Assembly (NCBI RefSeq): GCF_003633685.1
Contig: NZ_RBKT01000001.1
Span: forward strand, 4,154,001 to 4,218,000
DNA length: 64,000 bases
DNA from: Micromonospora pisi
GTDB lineage: Bacteria > Actinomycetota > Actinomycetes > Mycobacteriales > Micromonosporaceae
Reading direction: 5' to 3'
Shown here: in pieces, positions 26,702-35,340 of the stretch
Layout: each line of letters begins with the position of its first letter
How positions within the stretch are numbered: position 1 is the stretch's first letter
The notes under the pieces: model-generated
Databases searched by the model: none
What the model was told of the DNA's origin: nothing
Seen by the model: only the letters and a program-made list of their open reading frames with translations
Made by a program: the position numbers and the translations under genes

Positions 26702-26840
26702 CCCCCATTCTCCCCCGCCCCCGCCCCGCCCCCCAGGCGCGATCTAGGGCGAATCCGCGTACATGGAGATCAACGCGTGACCATATGACCTAGATCGCGG
26801 CGGAGGGCGGGGGCGGGGAGGGCGGGCGGGGAGGGAGGGG
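26702..26840 (-). other. Long imperfect hairpin with G-quadruplex-like tracts between two operon genes
   Basis: The inner arms CGCGATCTAGG (26738-26748) and CCTAGATCGCG (26789-26799) are an exact inverted repeat. Outer flanks are C-tracts (26702-26734) and G-tracts (26801-26840), largely complementary. On the transcribed strand the C-tract side becomes five runs of 4-6 G within 35 nt, about 30-65 nt before the HMG-CoA lyase start. It could fold as a long stem or as a G-quadruplex. Confidence 0.75.
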
Positions 26841-28178
26841 TTAGCGCATGCGGGAGACGATTCCTGTGTCGTAGTCGCCGGAGATGAACTCGGCGTTCTC
26901 CAGCAACTCGGCGAAGAACGGCAGGTTGCACTTCGGCCCCACGATCTCGAAGCCCGCCACCGCCGAACGCGCCCGCGAGATGGCCTCGGCCCGGTCCGCG
27001 CCGTACACCACCAGCTTCGCCATCAGCGAGTCGTAGAAAGGCGTGACCGTCGTACCGGCGGCGTAACCCGAGTCGACCCGGACCCCCTCACCGCTCGGCT
27101 CCACCCAGGTCTTGACCGCACCCGGCCCCGGCAGGAACCGCTTCGGGTCCTCCGCGTTGATCCGCAGCTCGATCGCGTGCCCGCGCGGGGCGAGCGCGTC
27201 CGGGTCGAAGTTCGGCGCCAGCCCGGACGCCACCCGCAACTGCTCCTCGACCAGATCCACCCCGTAGACCAGCTCGGTCACCGGGTGCTCCACCTGGAGC
27301 CGGGTGTTCATCTCCAGGAAGAAGAACTCTCCGGTGGTCGGATCCAGCAGGCACTCGACCGTGCCCGCGTTGCGGTAACCGACCGCCTCGCCGGCCCGTA
27401 CCGCCGCCGCCAGGAAGCGCTCGCGCAGCTCGGCCGAGACCGCCGGGGACGGCGACTCCTCGACCAGCTTCTGGTTGCGCCGCTGAACCGAACACTCCCG
27501 CTCACCCAGGGCCACCACCCGGCCGTCGGCCAGGCCGAGGATCTGCACCTCGACGTGGCGTACCCGGGGGAAGTAACGCTCGATCAGCACCGAGCCGTCG
27601 CCGAACATCCGCTCGGCGAACGCGCGCACCTTGTCGTACTCGGCGCGGAGCGAGTCGGTGTCGGTGGCGACCGCCATGCCCATACCGCCACCACCGGCGG
27701 CGGCCTTGACCATCACCGGGAAGCCGATCGACTCCGCCGCGGCCAGCGCCGCGTCGACGTCGGCGGCCGGGTCGGTGGTACCGGGCGCCACCGGAACCCC
27801 GGCGGCGGCCATCAGGTTCCGCGCGTTGATCTTGTCGCCCATCGCGGTGATCGCGTCCGGGCCAGGTCCGACCCAGATCAGGCCGTTGGCCTCGACCGTA
27901 CGGGCGAAGTCGGCGTTCTCCGACAGGAAGCCGTACCCGGGGTGGATCGCCACCGCTCCGGTCGACTTCGCCGCGGCGAGGATCGCCTCGGCGTTGCGGT
28001 AGCTCTGCGCCGGGTTCGCCGGGCCGACGCAGACCGCCTCGTCGGCTTCCTTGACGAACGGCAGGTCGGCGTCCGCCTCGGAGTAGACCGCCACCGTCCG
28101 TACGCCGAGCCGTCGAGCGGTGCGGATGATCCGGCGGGCGATCTCACCACGGTTCGCGACCAGCAGCGACTCGATCAT
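26841..28178 (-). CDS. Biotin carboxylase subunit (acyl-CoA carboxylase alpha) lacking a biotin-carrier domain
   Basis: 445-aa ATP-grasp biotin carboxylase. The N-terminal VANRGEIARRIIRTARRLG is followed by Gly-rich VKAAAGGGGMGMA, RHVEVQILGLADGRVVALGE, the active-site EMNTRLQVEHPVTE, and a C-terminal domain ending DYDTGIVSRMR. It carboxylates biotin on a carrier protein. Methylcrotonyl- and propionyl-type alpha subunits are normally about 600-670 aa with a C-terminal biotinyl domain (MKM); here the protein stops after the carboxylase domain. The start at 28178 follows GAGGAGAAGG. The carrier must be encoded elsewhere. Confidence 0.9.
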   Translation of the reverse strand: MIESLLVANRGEIARRIIRTARRLGVRTVAVYSEADADLPFVKEADEAVCVGPANPAQSYRNAEAILAAAKSTGAVAIHPGYGFLSENADFARTVEANGLIWVGPGPDAITAMGDKINARNLMAAAGVPVAPGTTDPAADVDAALAAAESIGFPVMVKAAAGGGGMGMAVATDTDSLRAEYDKVRAFAERMFGDGSVLIERYFPRVRHVEVQILGLADGRVVALGERECSVQRRNQKLVEESPSPAVSAELRERFLAAAVRAGEAVGYRNAGTVECLLDPTTGEFFFLEMNTRLQVEHPVTELVYGVDLVEEQLRVASGLAPNFDPDALAPRGHAIELRINAEDPKRFLPGPGAVKTWVEPSGEGVRVDSGYAAGTTVTPFYDSLMAKLVVYGADRAEAISRARSAVAGFEIVGPKCNLPFFAELLENAEFISGDYDTGIVSRMR

Positions 28179-28208
28179 GTCCTTCTCCTCGGGGTCCTGA
28201 CGTGCCAG

Positions 28209-28235
28209 GGCGCGTCTCGTGGATCGAGACACGCC
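28209..28235. promoter_or_regulatory. Inverted repeat upstream of the biotin carboxylase gene, candidate TetR operator
   Basis: GGCGCGTCTCG (28209-28219), 5-nt centre, CGAGACACGCC (28225-28235): 11-bp arms with one mismatch. It lies in the gap between the tetR stop and the biotin carboxylase start, 31 nt before that start. An RNA attenuator or weak terminator is the alternative. Confidence 0.5.
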
Positions 28236-28330
28236 TTAGGACACCACGACCACCGTCAGATCACGAATCCGGGTCGCCTCGCCAGACCCGGCGCCGCTGC
28301 CCGGCGGACCCGCCTCGACCGGCTCCGATG

Positions 28331-28954
28331 CTACGAAACCGGCCCGAGCAGCGCGGCGAGCGTCGCCGCCCGCAGCAGCGCGGCCCGGCGTCGCCGCTCG
28401 ACCTCGCCGCCGAGGAACGGGGTGGAGTTCATCAGGCCGAAGGCGGCGTGTGCCAGCACCCGTGCCTCACCCGCGGCGAGGCGGGGGTGCAGCACGGTGA
28501 GTACGGCGACCCACTCCTCGACGTAGAGCCGCTGCAACCGGCGGATCTGCCGGCGCGGCTCGTCCGGCAACCGGTCCAACTCGTGCAGGTGGAGCGCGAT
28601 CACGGCCGGATTGGCCAGGGCGAAGTCGACGTGGAAGTCGATCAGCGACTCCAGGATCGCCTGCGGTTGCCCGGTGTGCTCGGCCACCCGTTGCCGGCCC
28701 CCGTCGAGCAGACCCTGGCTGACCGGAATCAGGGCGGCGGCGAGCATCGCCTCCTTGCCCGCGAAGTGGTGGTAGAGAGCAGGCCCGGTGACGCCGGCGG
28801 CTGCCCCGATGTCATCCATGGACACGCCGTGATAGCCACGGGCCGCAAATAGCCCGACCGCGATCTCCAAGATTTCGTCACGGCGCGACCGGCGCCGCGG
28901 ACTCGCCGGGGTAGCACCCGACGTCGCCCCTGTCACCTGCTGTTCCAGCGTCAC
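28331..28954 (-). CDS. TetR-family regulator of the leucine-catabolism genes
   Basis: 207-aa TetR/AcrR repressor. The N-terminal HTH spans about 22-70: RRDEILEIAVGLFAARGYHG, SMDDIGAAAGVTGPALYHHF, AGKEAML. The C-terminal helical ligand domain ends in an Arg/Ala-rich helix. It is transcribed in the same direction and just upstream of the carboxylase operon, so it probably represses it and is released by an acyl-CoA intermediate (inference from position and family). It resembles mycobacterial and streptomycete TetR proteins that govern acyl-CoA metabolism. Confidence 0.88.
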   Translation of the reverse strand: MTLEQQVTGATSGATPASPRRRSRRDEILEIAVGLFAARGYHGVSMDDIGAAAGVTGPALYHHFAGKEAMLAAALIPVSQGLLDGGRQRVAEHTGQPQAILESLIDFHVDFALANPAVIALHLHELDRLPDEPRRQIRRLQRLYVEEWVAVLTVLHPRLAAGEARVLAHAAFGLMNSTPFLGGEVERRRRAALLRAATLAALLGPVS

Positions 28955-29063
28955 CTCGCCAGCCTAGTCAGTTGTCAAACGGCCGCTCGTCGCCAGATTC
29001 GTGGGGCGGATTCCGTCCCACGTGGTGGGCAACTCGTCTCACGCTCGGTAGCGGCGTACTGGC

Positions 29064-32021
29064 TCACCCTTCGGTTTCCAGGTCGTGCTCGCGGCGCAAC
29101 TCCTCCGCCTCCCCGGTCCGCCCCAGCCGGCCGAGCGCCTCGGCGAGCAGCCAGGCCGCCCGGCGTACGACACCGGAACCGGTGGGCAGCCCGGCGAGCG
29201 TCGTACGCAGCATCCGCTCCGCCTCGACCAGCCGGTCCAACCGCAGCAGCACCTCCCCGGCCAGGAGTTCGACCTGCAACGCCTCACCGAACGCCTCGAT
29301 CGACCGCAACCGACGCGGCACGTCCTCGATCCGGCGCAGCGCCTCCTCCGGCCGCTCGCTGGCGACCAGGGCACGGGCGGCGCAGTCGGCGACCATCGAC
29401 GACTCCCAGATCGTCGCCGGCTCCTCAACCGCCTCCGCCGGCAGCGTGGCCAGCGCCGCCTCGGCCCGGTCGACTGCCGCCAGTGCCGCTTCCGGCTCGC
29501 CCGCCCAGTGCCGGGCGTCCGCCTCCCGCCGACGGGCCCGCGACTCGTCGAGGGCAAGGCCGATGAGCCCGTACGCGACCGCCGCCGAACCGAACCGCTG
29601 CGCCGCCAGGCCGTCCCGGTCCTGGGCGTACAGCAGCTCTCCCGCCTCCTCCAGTACCTGCGCCCGAGAAGCGAGGTTGTCCGGTCCGTCCAGGTTCTCG
29701 GCGAGCTGGTCCAGCAGGCTCAGCGCGAGCTGCCCTTCGCCCAGTTCGCGGTAGACGTCGGCGAGCAGGTGTCGGCAGCGGTCCGCGTCGCCCTGGTGTC
29801 CGAGCCGGTCCAGTTCGAGGACCGCCTCCTCGGCGACCTCCGCCGCGTCGAGCATCCGCCCGGCCAGCCGGTACGCGTTCGCCAGCTCGAACCGGAGGAA
29901 CGCGGAGCCCTCGACGACGCCCTGCTCGGCGCAGAGCGCGACCGCCTCGACGAAGTCCTCGACCGCGTCGTCCGGTCGCCGCAACGCCACCGACGCCCGG
30001 GCGCGCCCGATCCGGGCGTGCAGGGCCCCTTCTCCGGTCGCGACCGTCAACGCCTCGTCCAGCGCGTCACGTACCTCGGCCGGGTCGTCCAGGGTCTGGG
30101 CGTGGCAGATGCAGGCGGCGGCGAGTCGTTCGGCCATGCCGAGCGCCCGGTAGTCCTCCCGCGCCCGGTTCGCCGCTTCCCGCGCCTCCGGGTACCGCTC
30201 CAGCGCCTGGAGACAGATCGCCCGACGCAGGACGATCCGGGCGGAGAGGTACGGGTCGTCGGCCTCCGCCGCCGCCTCGGCGGCCCGGTCGACCGCGTCG
30301 AGCGCCTCGGCCCAGCGTTGCAGCCCGGCGAGCGCCATCGCGGACCGGTCGTGCATCGCCGCCGCCTCGGCACGGCTGCCCTGCTCGGCCAGGTACGCCA
30401 CCGCCGCCTCGACCAGCGGCAGGCCCTCGGCCTCCTGGTCGGTCTGACAGAGCAGCACCCCGAGCCGTCCGGTGACCACCCACTCCCGGCCCGGATCGGG
30501 GGCGTCCCGGTAGAGCTGGACAGCGCGCCGTACGAGCGCGATCGCCGCGGTCCGGTCCTGCGCCAGCACCTGCCGCACGGCCTGGAACTCGACCCAGCGC
30601 GCCTCGTCCCGCACAGCCAGGTCGGTGGCACCGAAACGCTGTTCGAACACGGCCAGCACCACCTGCAGGTGTTCGTACCGTTCGGTGTTCCAGTGCTGGT
30701 CGGCGAGGTCGAGCAGCTCGGCTACGGTCGCCGTGGCGGGAATGTCGTCCGGGATCGGCACCGGCGGCGCGGCCGGGGCGACCACCGGCGAGGACGTACC
30801 GGATCGGGCCCCGCCCTCCGGTCCGACCGCTGCCGGTCCGACCGCTGCCGGTCCGACCGCTGCCGGGTCCGTGGTGGACCGCGCCGGCTCGCTGCGGCGG
30901 CGGGCGGTGGCCGACAACGGCAGATGCTCCCCAATCGGCTCGGCCACCAGCCGCGCCGCGATCCAGGTCGACTGGGAGGCGGTGCCGTTGCGCTCGTCGA
31001 ACCGGTCCGCGATCCCGGTGGCGAGCCGCGCCAGTTCGTCGGCGAGCACACCGACCGGCAGGTCGGCCGCCTCCCGGTCGCCGTGTCCCCGCCGGTGCAC
31101 GGTCAGCCGGCCGTGCCCGCCCCGGTCCAGCCGGCGCAGCACCAGCGCCGCCGCGGCGGCGAACGACATCGCGGCGGCCGGGGACGGGGCCCGGTCCAAC
31201 CAGTCCAGGTGCCGCTCGACGATCTCCAGGCCCCGGGAGTCGTTCCCGGTCAACGCGCAGAACTCGACGTGCTCGCCGATGCTGCCGAGATCTGCCAGGT
31301 TGCCCCGCAGCCGCCGGTACGCCTGCCGGTGCGCGTCCCGCGCCTGCTCCCGCCGGCCGGCGCGCAGGTACGGGACGAGCAGGCTGGTCAGGATCCCCTG
31401 CGGCTGCTCGTTACAGGTCAACTGCCCGGCGAGTACGGGTTCGGCGAGCACCACCGCAGCCTCGACCTGCCCGGTCGCGACCAGGTGCCGGACCCGGCCG
31501 GACGGGTCACAACCGGCACAGTCGGAGAGTTCGTCGCGCGGGGCGGTGGTCCATTTCCGGTACCACTCCTCGCTCTCCTCCTCGATGCCCCGGTGCCGGG
31601 CGACCAGGTGCCGGTACTTGTAGACCGCCTGGAGACTGTGCCCGCCCTCGCGGTAGCGGCGCTCCATGTCGTCGAGCACCGCGTACGTCCGCTCCAACGG
31701 CACCTCGGGAAAGTCGAGCAGCGCGTTGACCATGTGCTTGAAGTGCCAGAGCAGGGTGTGGACAAACTGCTGGTGGTACGGCTGCGGGTTGCGGTCGTAG
31801 TCCGCCAGGCACCAGGAGAAGGTGACGAAGGACTTCGCCGGCTCGCCGCCGTAGGTGTAGGCGTTGGTGCCGAGCATCCGTACCGCGAACGCCAACTCCT
31901 GGTCGCCGCCGGCGTCGACCTGCCGGACGAGCTGTTCGACGGCGGCGATCTGTCCGGCGCCGAACGGCATCTGGGCCACCCGCTGGTACGCCGCCCTCAG
32001 TTCATCGTTTCCGCTGGTCAT
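29064..32021 (-). CDS. Large TPR-repeat protein, partner of the HSP90-family ATPase
   Basis: 985-aa helical-repeat protein with no enzymatic motif seen. The N-terminal half (1-380) is specific to this protein type, with many Trp/His/Tyr-rich helices (SFVTFSWCLADYDRNPQPYH, LLWHFKHMVNALLDFPEVP). A Pro/Ala-rich spacer follows (about 385-425, with a small GPAAV repeat). From about 430 to 975 there are 34-residue TPR-like units, for example EAMHDRSAMALAGLQ-like and LARRDGL-like helices with conserved Ala/Gly/Tyr spacing. It starts 6 nt after the HSP90 gene stop, so the two are co-transcribed. Two Cys in SDCAGCD near residue 175 could bind metal. Function is unknown; a co-chaperone or client-binding role is inference. 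Confidence 0.8.
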   Translation of the reverse strand: MTSGNDELRAAYQRVAQMPFGAGQIAAVEQLVRQVDAGGDQELAFAVRMLGTNAYTYGGEPAKSFVTFSWCLADYDRNPQPYHQQFVHTLLWHFKHMVNALLDFPEVPLERTYAVLDDMERRYREGGHSLQAVYKYRHLVARHRGIEEESEEWYRKWTTAPRDELSDCAGCDPSGRVRHLVATGQVEAAVVLAEPVLAGQLTCNEQPQGILTSLLVPYLRAGRREQARDAHRQAYRRLRGNLADLGSIGEHVEFCALTGNDSRGLEIVERHLDWLDRAPSPAAAMSFAAAAALVLRRLDRGGHGRLTVHRRGHGDREAADLPVGVLADELARLATGIADRFDERNGTASQSTWIAARLVAEPIGEHLPLSATARRRSEPARSTTDPAAVGPAAVGPAAVGPEGGARSGTSSPVVAPAAPPVPIPDDIPATATVAELLDLADQHWNTERYEHLQVVLAVFEQRFGATDLAVRDEARWVEFQAVRQVLAQDRTAAIALVRRAVQLYRDAPDPGREWVVTGRLGVLLCQTDQEAEGLPLVEAAVAYLAEQGSRAEAAAMHDRSAMALAGLQRWAEALDAVDRAAEAAAEADDPYLSARIVLRRAICLQALERYPEAREAANRAREDYRALGMAERLAAACICHAQTLDDPAEVRDALDEALTVATGEGALHARIGRARASVALRRPDDAVEDFVEAVALCAEQGVVEGSAFLRFELANAYRLAGRMLDAAEVAEEAVLELDRLGHQGDADRCRHLLADVYRELGEGQLALSLLDQLAENLDGPDNLASRAQVLEEAGELLYAQDRDGLAAQRFGSAAVAYGLIGLALDESRARRREADARHWAGEPEAALAAVDRAEAALATLPAEAVEEPATIWESSMVADCAARALVASERPEEALRRIEDVPRRLRSIEAFGEALQVELLAGEVLLRLDRLVEAERMLRTTLAGLPTGSGVVRRAAWLLAEALGRLGRTGEAEELRREHDLETEG
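30821..30865 (-). repeat. 15-bp x 3 tandem repeat in the TPR gene
   Basis: Three identical copies of GTCCGACCGCTGCCG, in frame, encoding the VGPAA-type linker repeat between the two halves of the protein. Confidence 0.9.
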
Positions 32022-32027
32022 GGCGGG

Positions 32028-33821
32028 TCACTCCGGTCCGGGTACAGCTCGGCCGAGCAGGCCGAGGAACGAGTTGTTGAGCAGAGCGGCGTCGGCCGGG
32101 CGGATCGGGTGGTACCCGAGCAGCAACGCCTGCCCGTACAGCGCCTCGACGGCGAGCCCGACCAGCTCCGGGTCACCGAGGGTGGTGATCCGACGGACCA
32201 GTGGATTGCGGTGGTTGAGCACCAACTGCGGACGCTCGGGTGGGCCGGACGACGCGATCGCGTCCAGCACCCCCGCCCACAGGTCGTCCGCCCGCTGCCG
32301 GGTCGACTCCAGCTCGTCGTGCCACGCGGCGGTCCGGCTGACCAGATAGAGCGCGGGCAACGACACCGGGTCGTACGCGCGCAGCGCCACCTCGCAACCG
32401 AGCCGGTCCAGGGCCCGCTGGGCGGCGAGCAGGAACGGACGCAACGCCAACTCCACACCCGGGTCGAGGGTGTCGAACCGGGTGGTCAGGTCGGTCGGCT
32501 CCAGCCGTTCGATCAGCGCCGTCCGGTCCAGCCCCGGCAACCGCTCGATGATTTCGGTGTCGTACGTGTAGCCGCCGTTCACCACAGCCAGGTCCTGTGC
32601 CGCAGCCACCGCCGCGAGCTGCCGGAACTCGTCCGTGGTGGCCGCGTACCGGATGACGCCGTGCCGCTGGCGGAACTCGGCCAGCGTCATCCTGCCGGCG
32701 TTCGTCTCCATCGGCCACCACTGCTCGACCAACCGGAGCATCTCGTCGTCGTGCAGGGCGAGCGCCTTCACCCCGAGGTGGTGGATCTGGAGGAACTCCC
32801 CGAGCCGGTGCGGGTCGGCGTCGGCGAGCTGGACCAGCCAGCCGCGCAGTTGGTCGCCGAGGGCTTCCCTGGTGCTCTCCAGCAGGCTGTCCTCGTACAG
32901 CGCCTCCCGGCTCGCGGTGGGACGCAGCTCACCGGCGTCGACCACGCAGCGGGCGAAGAACGCCCACTCCGGCAGCAGCCCCTCCGCGCCCTCGGTGAGC
33001 AGCATCCGCTTCAGGTAGACCCGGTGCCCGACCCGGGCAGCCGGGTTCGCCGGGTTCGGCAACACGAAGGCGGCACCGGTCAGGCCCGCCTCCGGCACCG
33101 ACAGCGGGATCACGTCGAACGGGGTGAAGCCGAGGGTCTCCCGGGCGTACCGGATCAGGCCCTCGCGGCGGGCGGCCGGTGAGGTGCCAGCGGCGGCCGA
33201 CCACGGCGGCGGTCCGCCGGTGGTCTCCACCTCGCCGACCCGCACGGTGATCGGCAGCAGCGAGCCGAAGTGCCGGGCGAGCTCGGTCACCGTCGGCACG
33301 GTGAACCACTGCTCCGCGCCGGGGCGCGGGACCAGGGTGACCGTGGTGCCCGGCTCGTCCCGCCCGGCGTCCGGTCCGGCCAGTTCGACCCGGTAGCGAC
33401 CGTCGGTGTGCCCGGTCCAGAGCACCGTCGGCTGGTCGGCGTGCCGGGTGACGACCCGGATCTCGTCAGCGACCAGAAAGCAGGAGAGCAGGCCGATGCC
33501 GAACTGTCCGAGGAACTCGTGCCGGGCGAAGCCCAACTCGTCCCTTTTGGAGCTGCGGCCGATGGTGGCGAGCAACTCGTGCACCTGGGCCTCGGTGAGG
33601 CCGATCCCGGTGTCATGGATCCGCAGGGTGCCGTCGCTGGTCAGTGCCGGTGGCTCGATCCAGGTCACCGCCGGGGCGGTCGGTTCCGCCACCCGGCGGG
33701 CCGTGATCGCGTCCGCCGCATTCTGCAACAGTTCCCGCAGATAGACCCGAGGGCTGGCGTACAGGTGATGGCTGAGCAGGTCGACGATGCCGCGAAGGTC
33801 TACCTGGAAGGTGCGGTCCAC
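32028..33821 (-). CDS. HSP90-family (HtpG-like) ATPase
   Basis: 597-aa GHKL-fold chaperone-type ATPase. The N-terminal nucleotide pocket has YLRELLQNAADAI (Glu30, Asn34, Asp37), RIHDTGIGL (Asp70-x-Gly72-x-Gly74), TIGRSSKRDEL and LGQFGIGLLSCFLVADEI (104-121). The middle domain has RVYLKRMLLTEGAEGLLPEW and an LRPTASREALYEDSLLE segment that matches the HtpG catalytic-loop region. It is slightly shorter than E. coli HtpG (624 aa) and diverged in the C-terminal dimerisation region, with no MEEVD tail (it ends GRAVPGPE). GTG start with GGAG 9 nt upstream. Operon with the giant TPR gene. Confidence 0.88.
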   Translation of the reverse strand: MDRTFQVDLRGIVDLLSHHLYASPRVYLRELLQNAADAITARRVAEPTAPAVTWIEPPALTSDGTLRIHDTGIGLTEAQVHELLATIGRSSKRDELGFARHEFLGQFGIGLLSCFLVADEIRVVTRHADQPTVLWTGHTDGRYRVELAGPDAGRDEPGTTVTLVPRPGAEQWFTVPTVTELARHFGSLLPITVRVGEVETTGGPPPWSAAAGTSPAARREGLIRYARETLGFTPFDVIPLSVPEAGLTGAAFVLPNPANPAARVGHRVYLKRMLLTEGAEGLLPEWAFFARCVVDAGELRPTASREALYEDSLLESTREALGDQLRGWLVQLADADPHRLGEFLQIHHLGVKALALHDDEMLRLVEQWWPMETNAGRMTLAEFRQRHGVIRYAATTDEFRQLAAVAAAQDLAVVNGGYTYDTEIIERLPGLDRTALIERLEPTDLTTRFDTLDPGVELALRPFLLAAQRALDRLGCEVALRAYDPVSLPALYLVSRTAAWHDELESTRQRADDLWAGVLDAIASSGPPERPQLVLNHRNPLVRRITTLGDPELVGLAVEALYGQALLLGYHPIRPADAALLNNSFLGLLGRAVPGPE

Positions 33822-33902
33822 GCTCTGTTACTCCCCAGTCCGGTGCAGGCGACCCACCGTACCGGTGATCACCGACACTCCGCCGCCCTGATCAGGCCGG
33901 AA

Positions 33903-33933
33903 TTGACCCTCGACCTGGTCGAGCCCACAGGGT
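33903..33933 (+). promoter_or_regulatory. MerR-type promoter upstream of an MFS exporter
   Basis: TTGACC (33903-33908), 19-bp spacer, CAGGGT (33928-33933). The spacer holds the dyad CTCGACCTGGTCGAG (33909-33923). An overlong 19-bp spacer with a centred dyad is the signature of MerR-activated promoters. The same 21-bp core occurs at 46116. The gene starts 39 nt downstream. Confidence 0.7.
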
Positions 33934-33972
33934 CTCACCAGCGGTCGACACCCGGCCAGCGGAGGGAGCGCC

Positions 33973-35340
33973 ATGACCGGACCCGAGACCATCACGACGG
34001 ACGGTGTCCGCGACGATCCGGGCGTACGGCAACCGTTCGGCGCCGCGTACCGGCGGCTCTGGTCGGCGGCGGTGACCTCACGGTTCGGCGACGCCGTCCG
34101 TACCCCGGCGCTGGCGCTGCTCGCCGCGTCGCTCACCCGCGATCCGCGCCTGGTCGCGGGCGTGGTCGTCGCCGGGCAACTGCCACCGCTGCTGCTCGGG
34201 CTGCTCGCCGGGGTCTACGCCGACCGCTGGGACCGGCGCCGGACCATGGCCACGGTGGACGGGGCGCGGTGCGCGGTGGTCGCCGTGCTGGCGCTCCTGG
34301 TGCTGACCGGGCACGTCGGCATCGGCGCGCTCGCCGCCGCCGCGTTCCTGCTGGCCGCCCTCGGCGCCCTCTTCGACGCCGCCGCGTTCGCCGTCCTACC
34401 GGCGGTGGTGCCCGCCGGACTGCTACCGGCGGCGAACGGCCGACTCGCCGCCGGTACGGCGGTGGCCGGCGGGTTCGTCGGCGCCCCGGTCGCGGGCCTG
34501 CTCTTCGCGACGAGCGCCGCGTTGCCGTTCGCGGTCGACGCCGCCACGTTCGCGGTCGCCGCCCTGCTCGCCCTGACCCTGCCGTCGGCCCGCCCGGCCA
34601 GACACGTGACCCCCGTGACCGTCCACCATCGACCGTCGGTCTGGCAGGCGGCCGGCGACGGGCTGCGCTGGATCCGGCGGGACCGGGTCCTGCTCCGGAT
34701 CACCCTGCTCACCGCCGCCAGCAACCTCGCGATCAGCGGGCTGATCGCGGTCCTGGTGCTCTACGCGCTGGAGGTGCTCGGGGTCACCGAGGCCGGCTAC
34801 GGCGCCCTCATGGCATCGGCGATGCTCGGCGGACTGGCCGGCGGGCTCGGCGCGGGCCGGCTCGCGACCCGGCTCGGCACCCGTACCGGGTTGCGCTGGG
34901 TGCTGGTCGCACAGACCCTGGCGCTGGTGACGCTCGCGGTGTCCCGGCACCCGGTGCCGGGCGGGATCGCCCTCGCCGTCTTCTCCGCCGGTTCGACGAC
35001 CTGGAACGCGCTCTGGTCCGCGTACGGGCAGCGGAACGTACCGGCCGAACTGCTCGGCCGGGTCGGCAGCGCCCAGCGGGTCGTGGGCCTGGTCGCCGCC
35101 CCCGTCGGCGCCGCACTCGCCGGCCTCACCGCGAACATGTACGGGCTGCCGCCGGTCGGGTACGCGGCCGCAGTCGTCTTCGCCGTCGTCACCAGCGCCG
35201 CCTGGCGGGTGCTCGGCGGCAACGCCCGGTCAACCCAGCAGCCTGAGGATCCTGCCGGTGTTGTGCTCCGCGATGCCCGCCATCAGTTCCCGGTCGGGAA
35301 AGTCGCCGTCGAGCAGGCGCAGCGGCCCGGCGACGAGTGA
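33973..35340 (+). CDS. MFS exporter (EntS/MFS_3-like)
   Basis: 455-aa major facilitator with about 12 hydrophobic segments. The motif-A loop YADRWDRRRTM follows TM2. AALPFAVDAATFAVAALLA and LRWIRRDRVLLRITLLTAA are typical of EntS-like multidrug or siderophore exporters. The start has GGAGGGAGCGCC before the ATG. The last 37 codons overlap the convergent phosphotransferase gene and look like read-through of that gene's antisense rather than conserved protein. A MerR-type promoter lies just upstream, suggesting induction by a toxic substrate. It is paralogous in layout to the exporter at 39527. Confidence 0.88.
   Translation: MTGPETITTDGVRDDPGVRQPFGAAYRRLWSAAVTSRFGDAVRTPALALLAASLTRDPRLVAGVVVAGQLPPLLLGLLAGVYADRWDRRRTMATVDGARCAVVAVLALLVLTGHVGIGALAAAAFLLAALGALFDAAAFAVLPAVVPAGLLPAANGRLAAGTAVAGGFVGAPVAGLLFATSAALPFAVDAATFAVAALLALTLPSARPARHVTPVTVHHRPSVWQAAGDGLRWIRRDRVLLRITLLTAASNLAISGLIAVLVLYALEVLGVTEAGYGALMASAMLGGLAGGLGAGRLATRLGTRTGLRWVLVAQTLALVTLAVSRHPVPGGIALAVFSAGSTTWNALWSAYGQRNVPAELLGRVGSAQRVVGLVAAPVGAALAGLTANMYGLPPVGYAAAVVFAVVTSAAWRVLGGNARSTQQPEDPAGVVLRDARHQFPVGKVAVEQAQRPGDE

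Noticed and set aside
29085-33182. A 1365-codon plus-strand open frame opposite the TPR and HSP90 genes
   Set aside because: Translation is Arg/Val/Pro/Gln-rich without any motif and spans the junction of two well-supported minus-strand genes; a GC-bias shadow.
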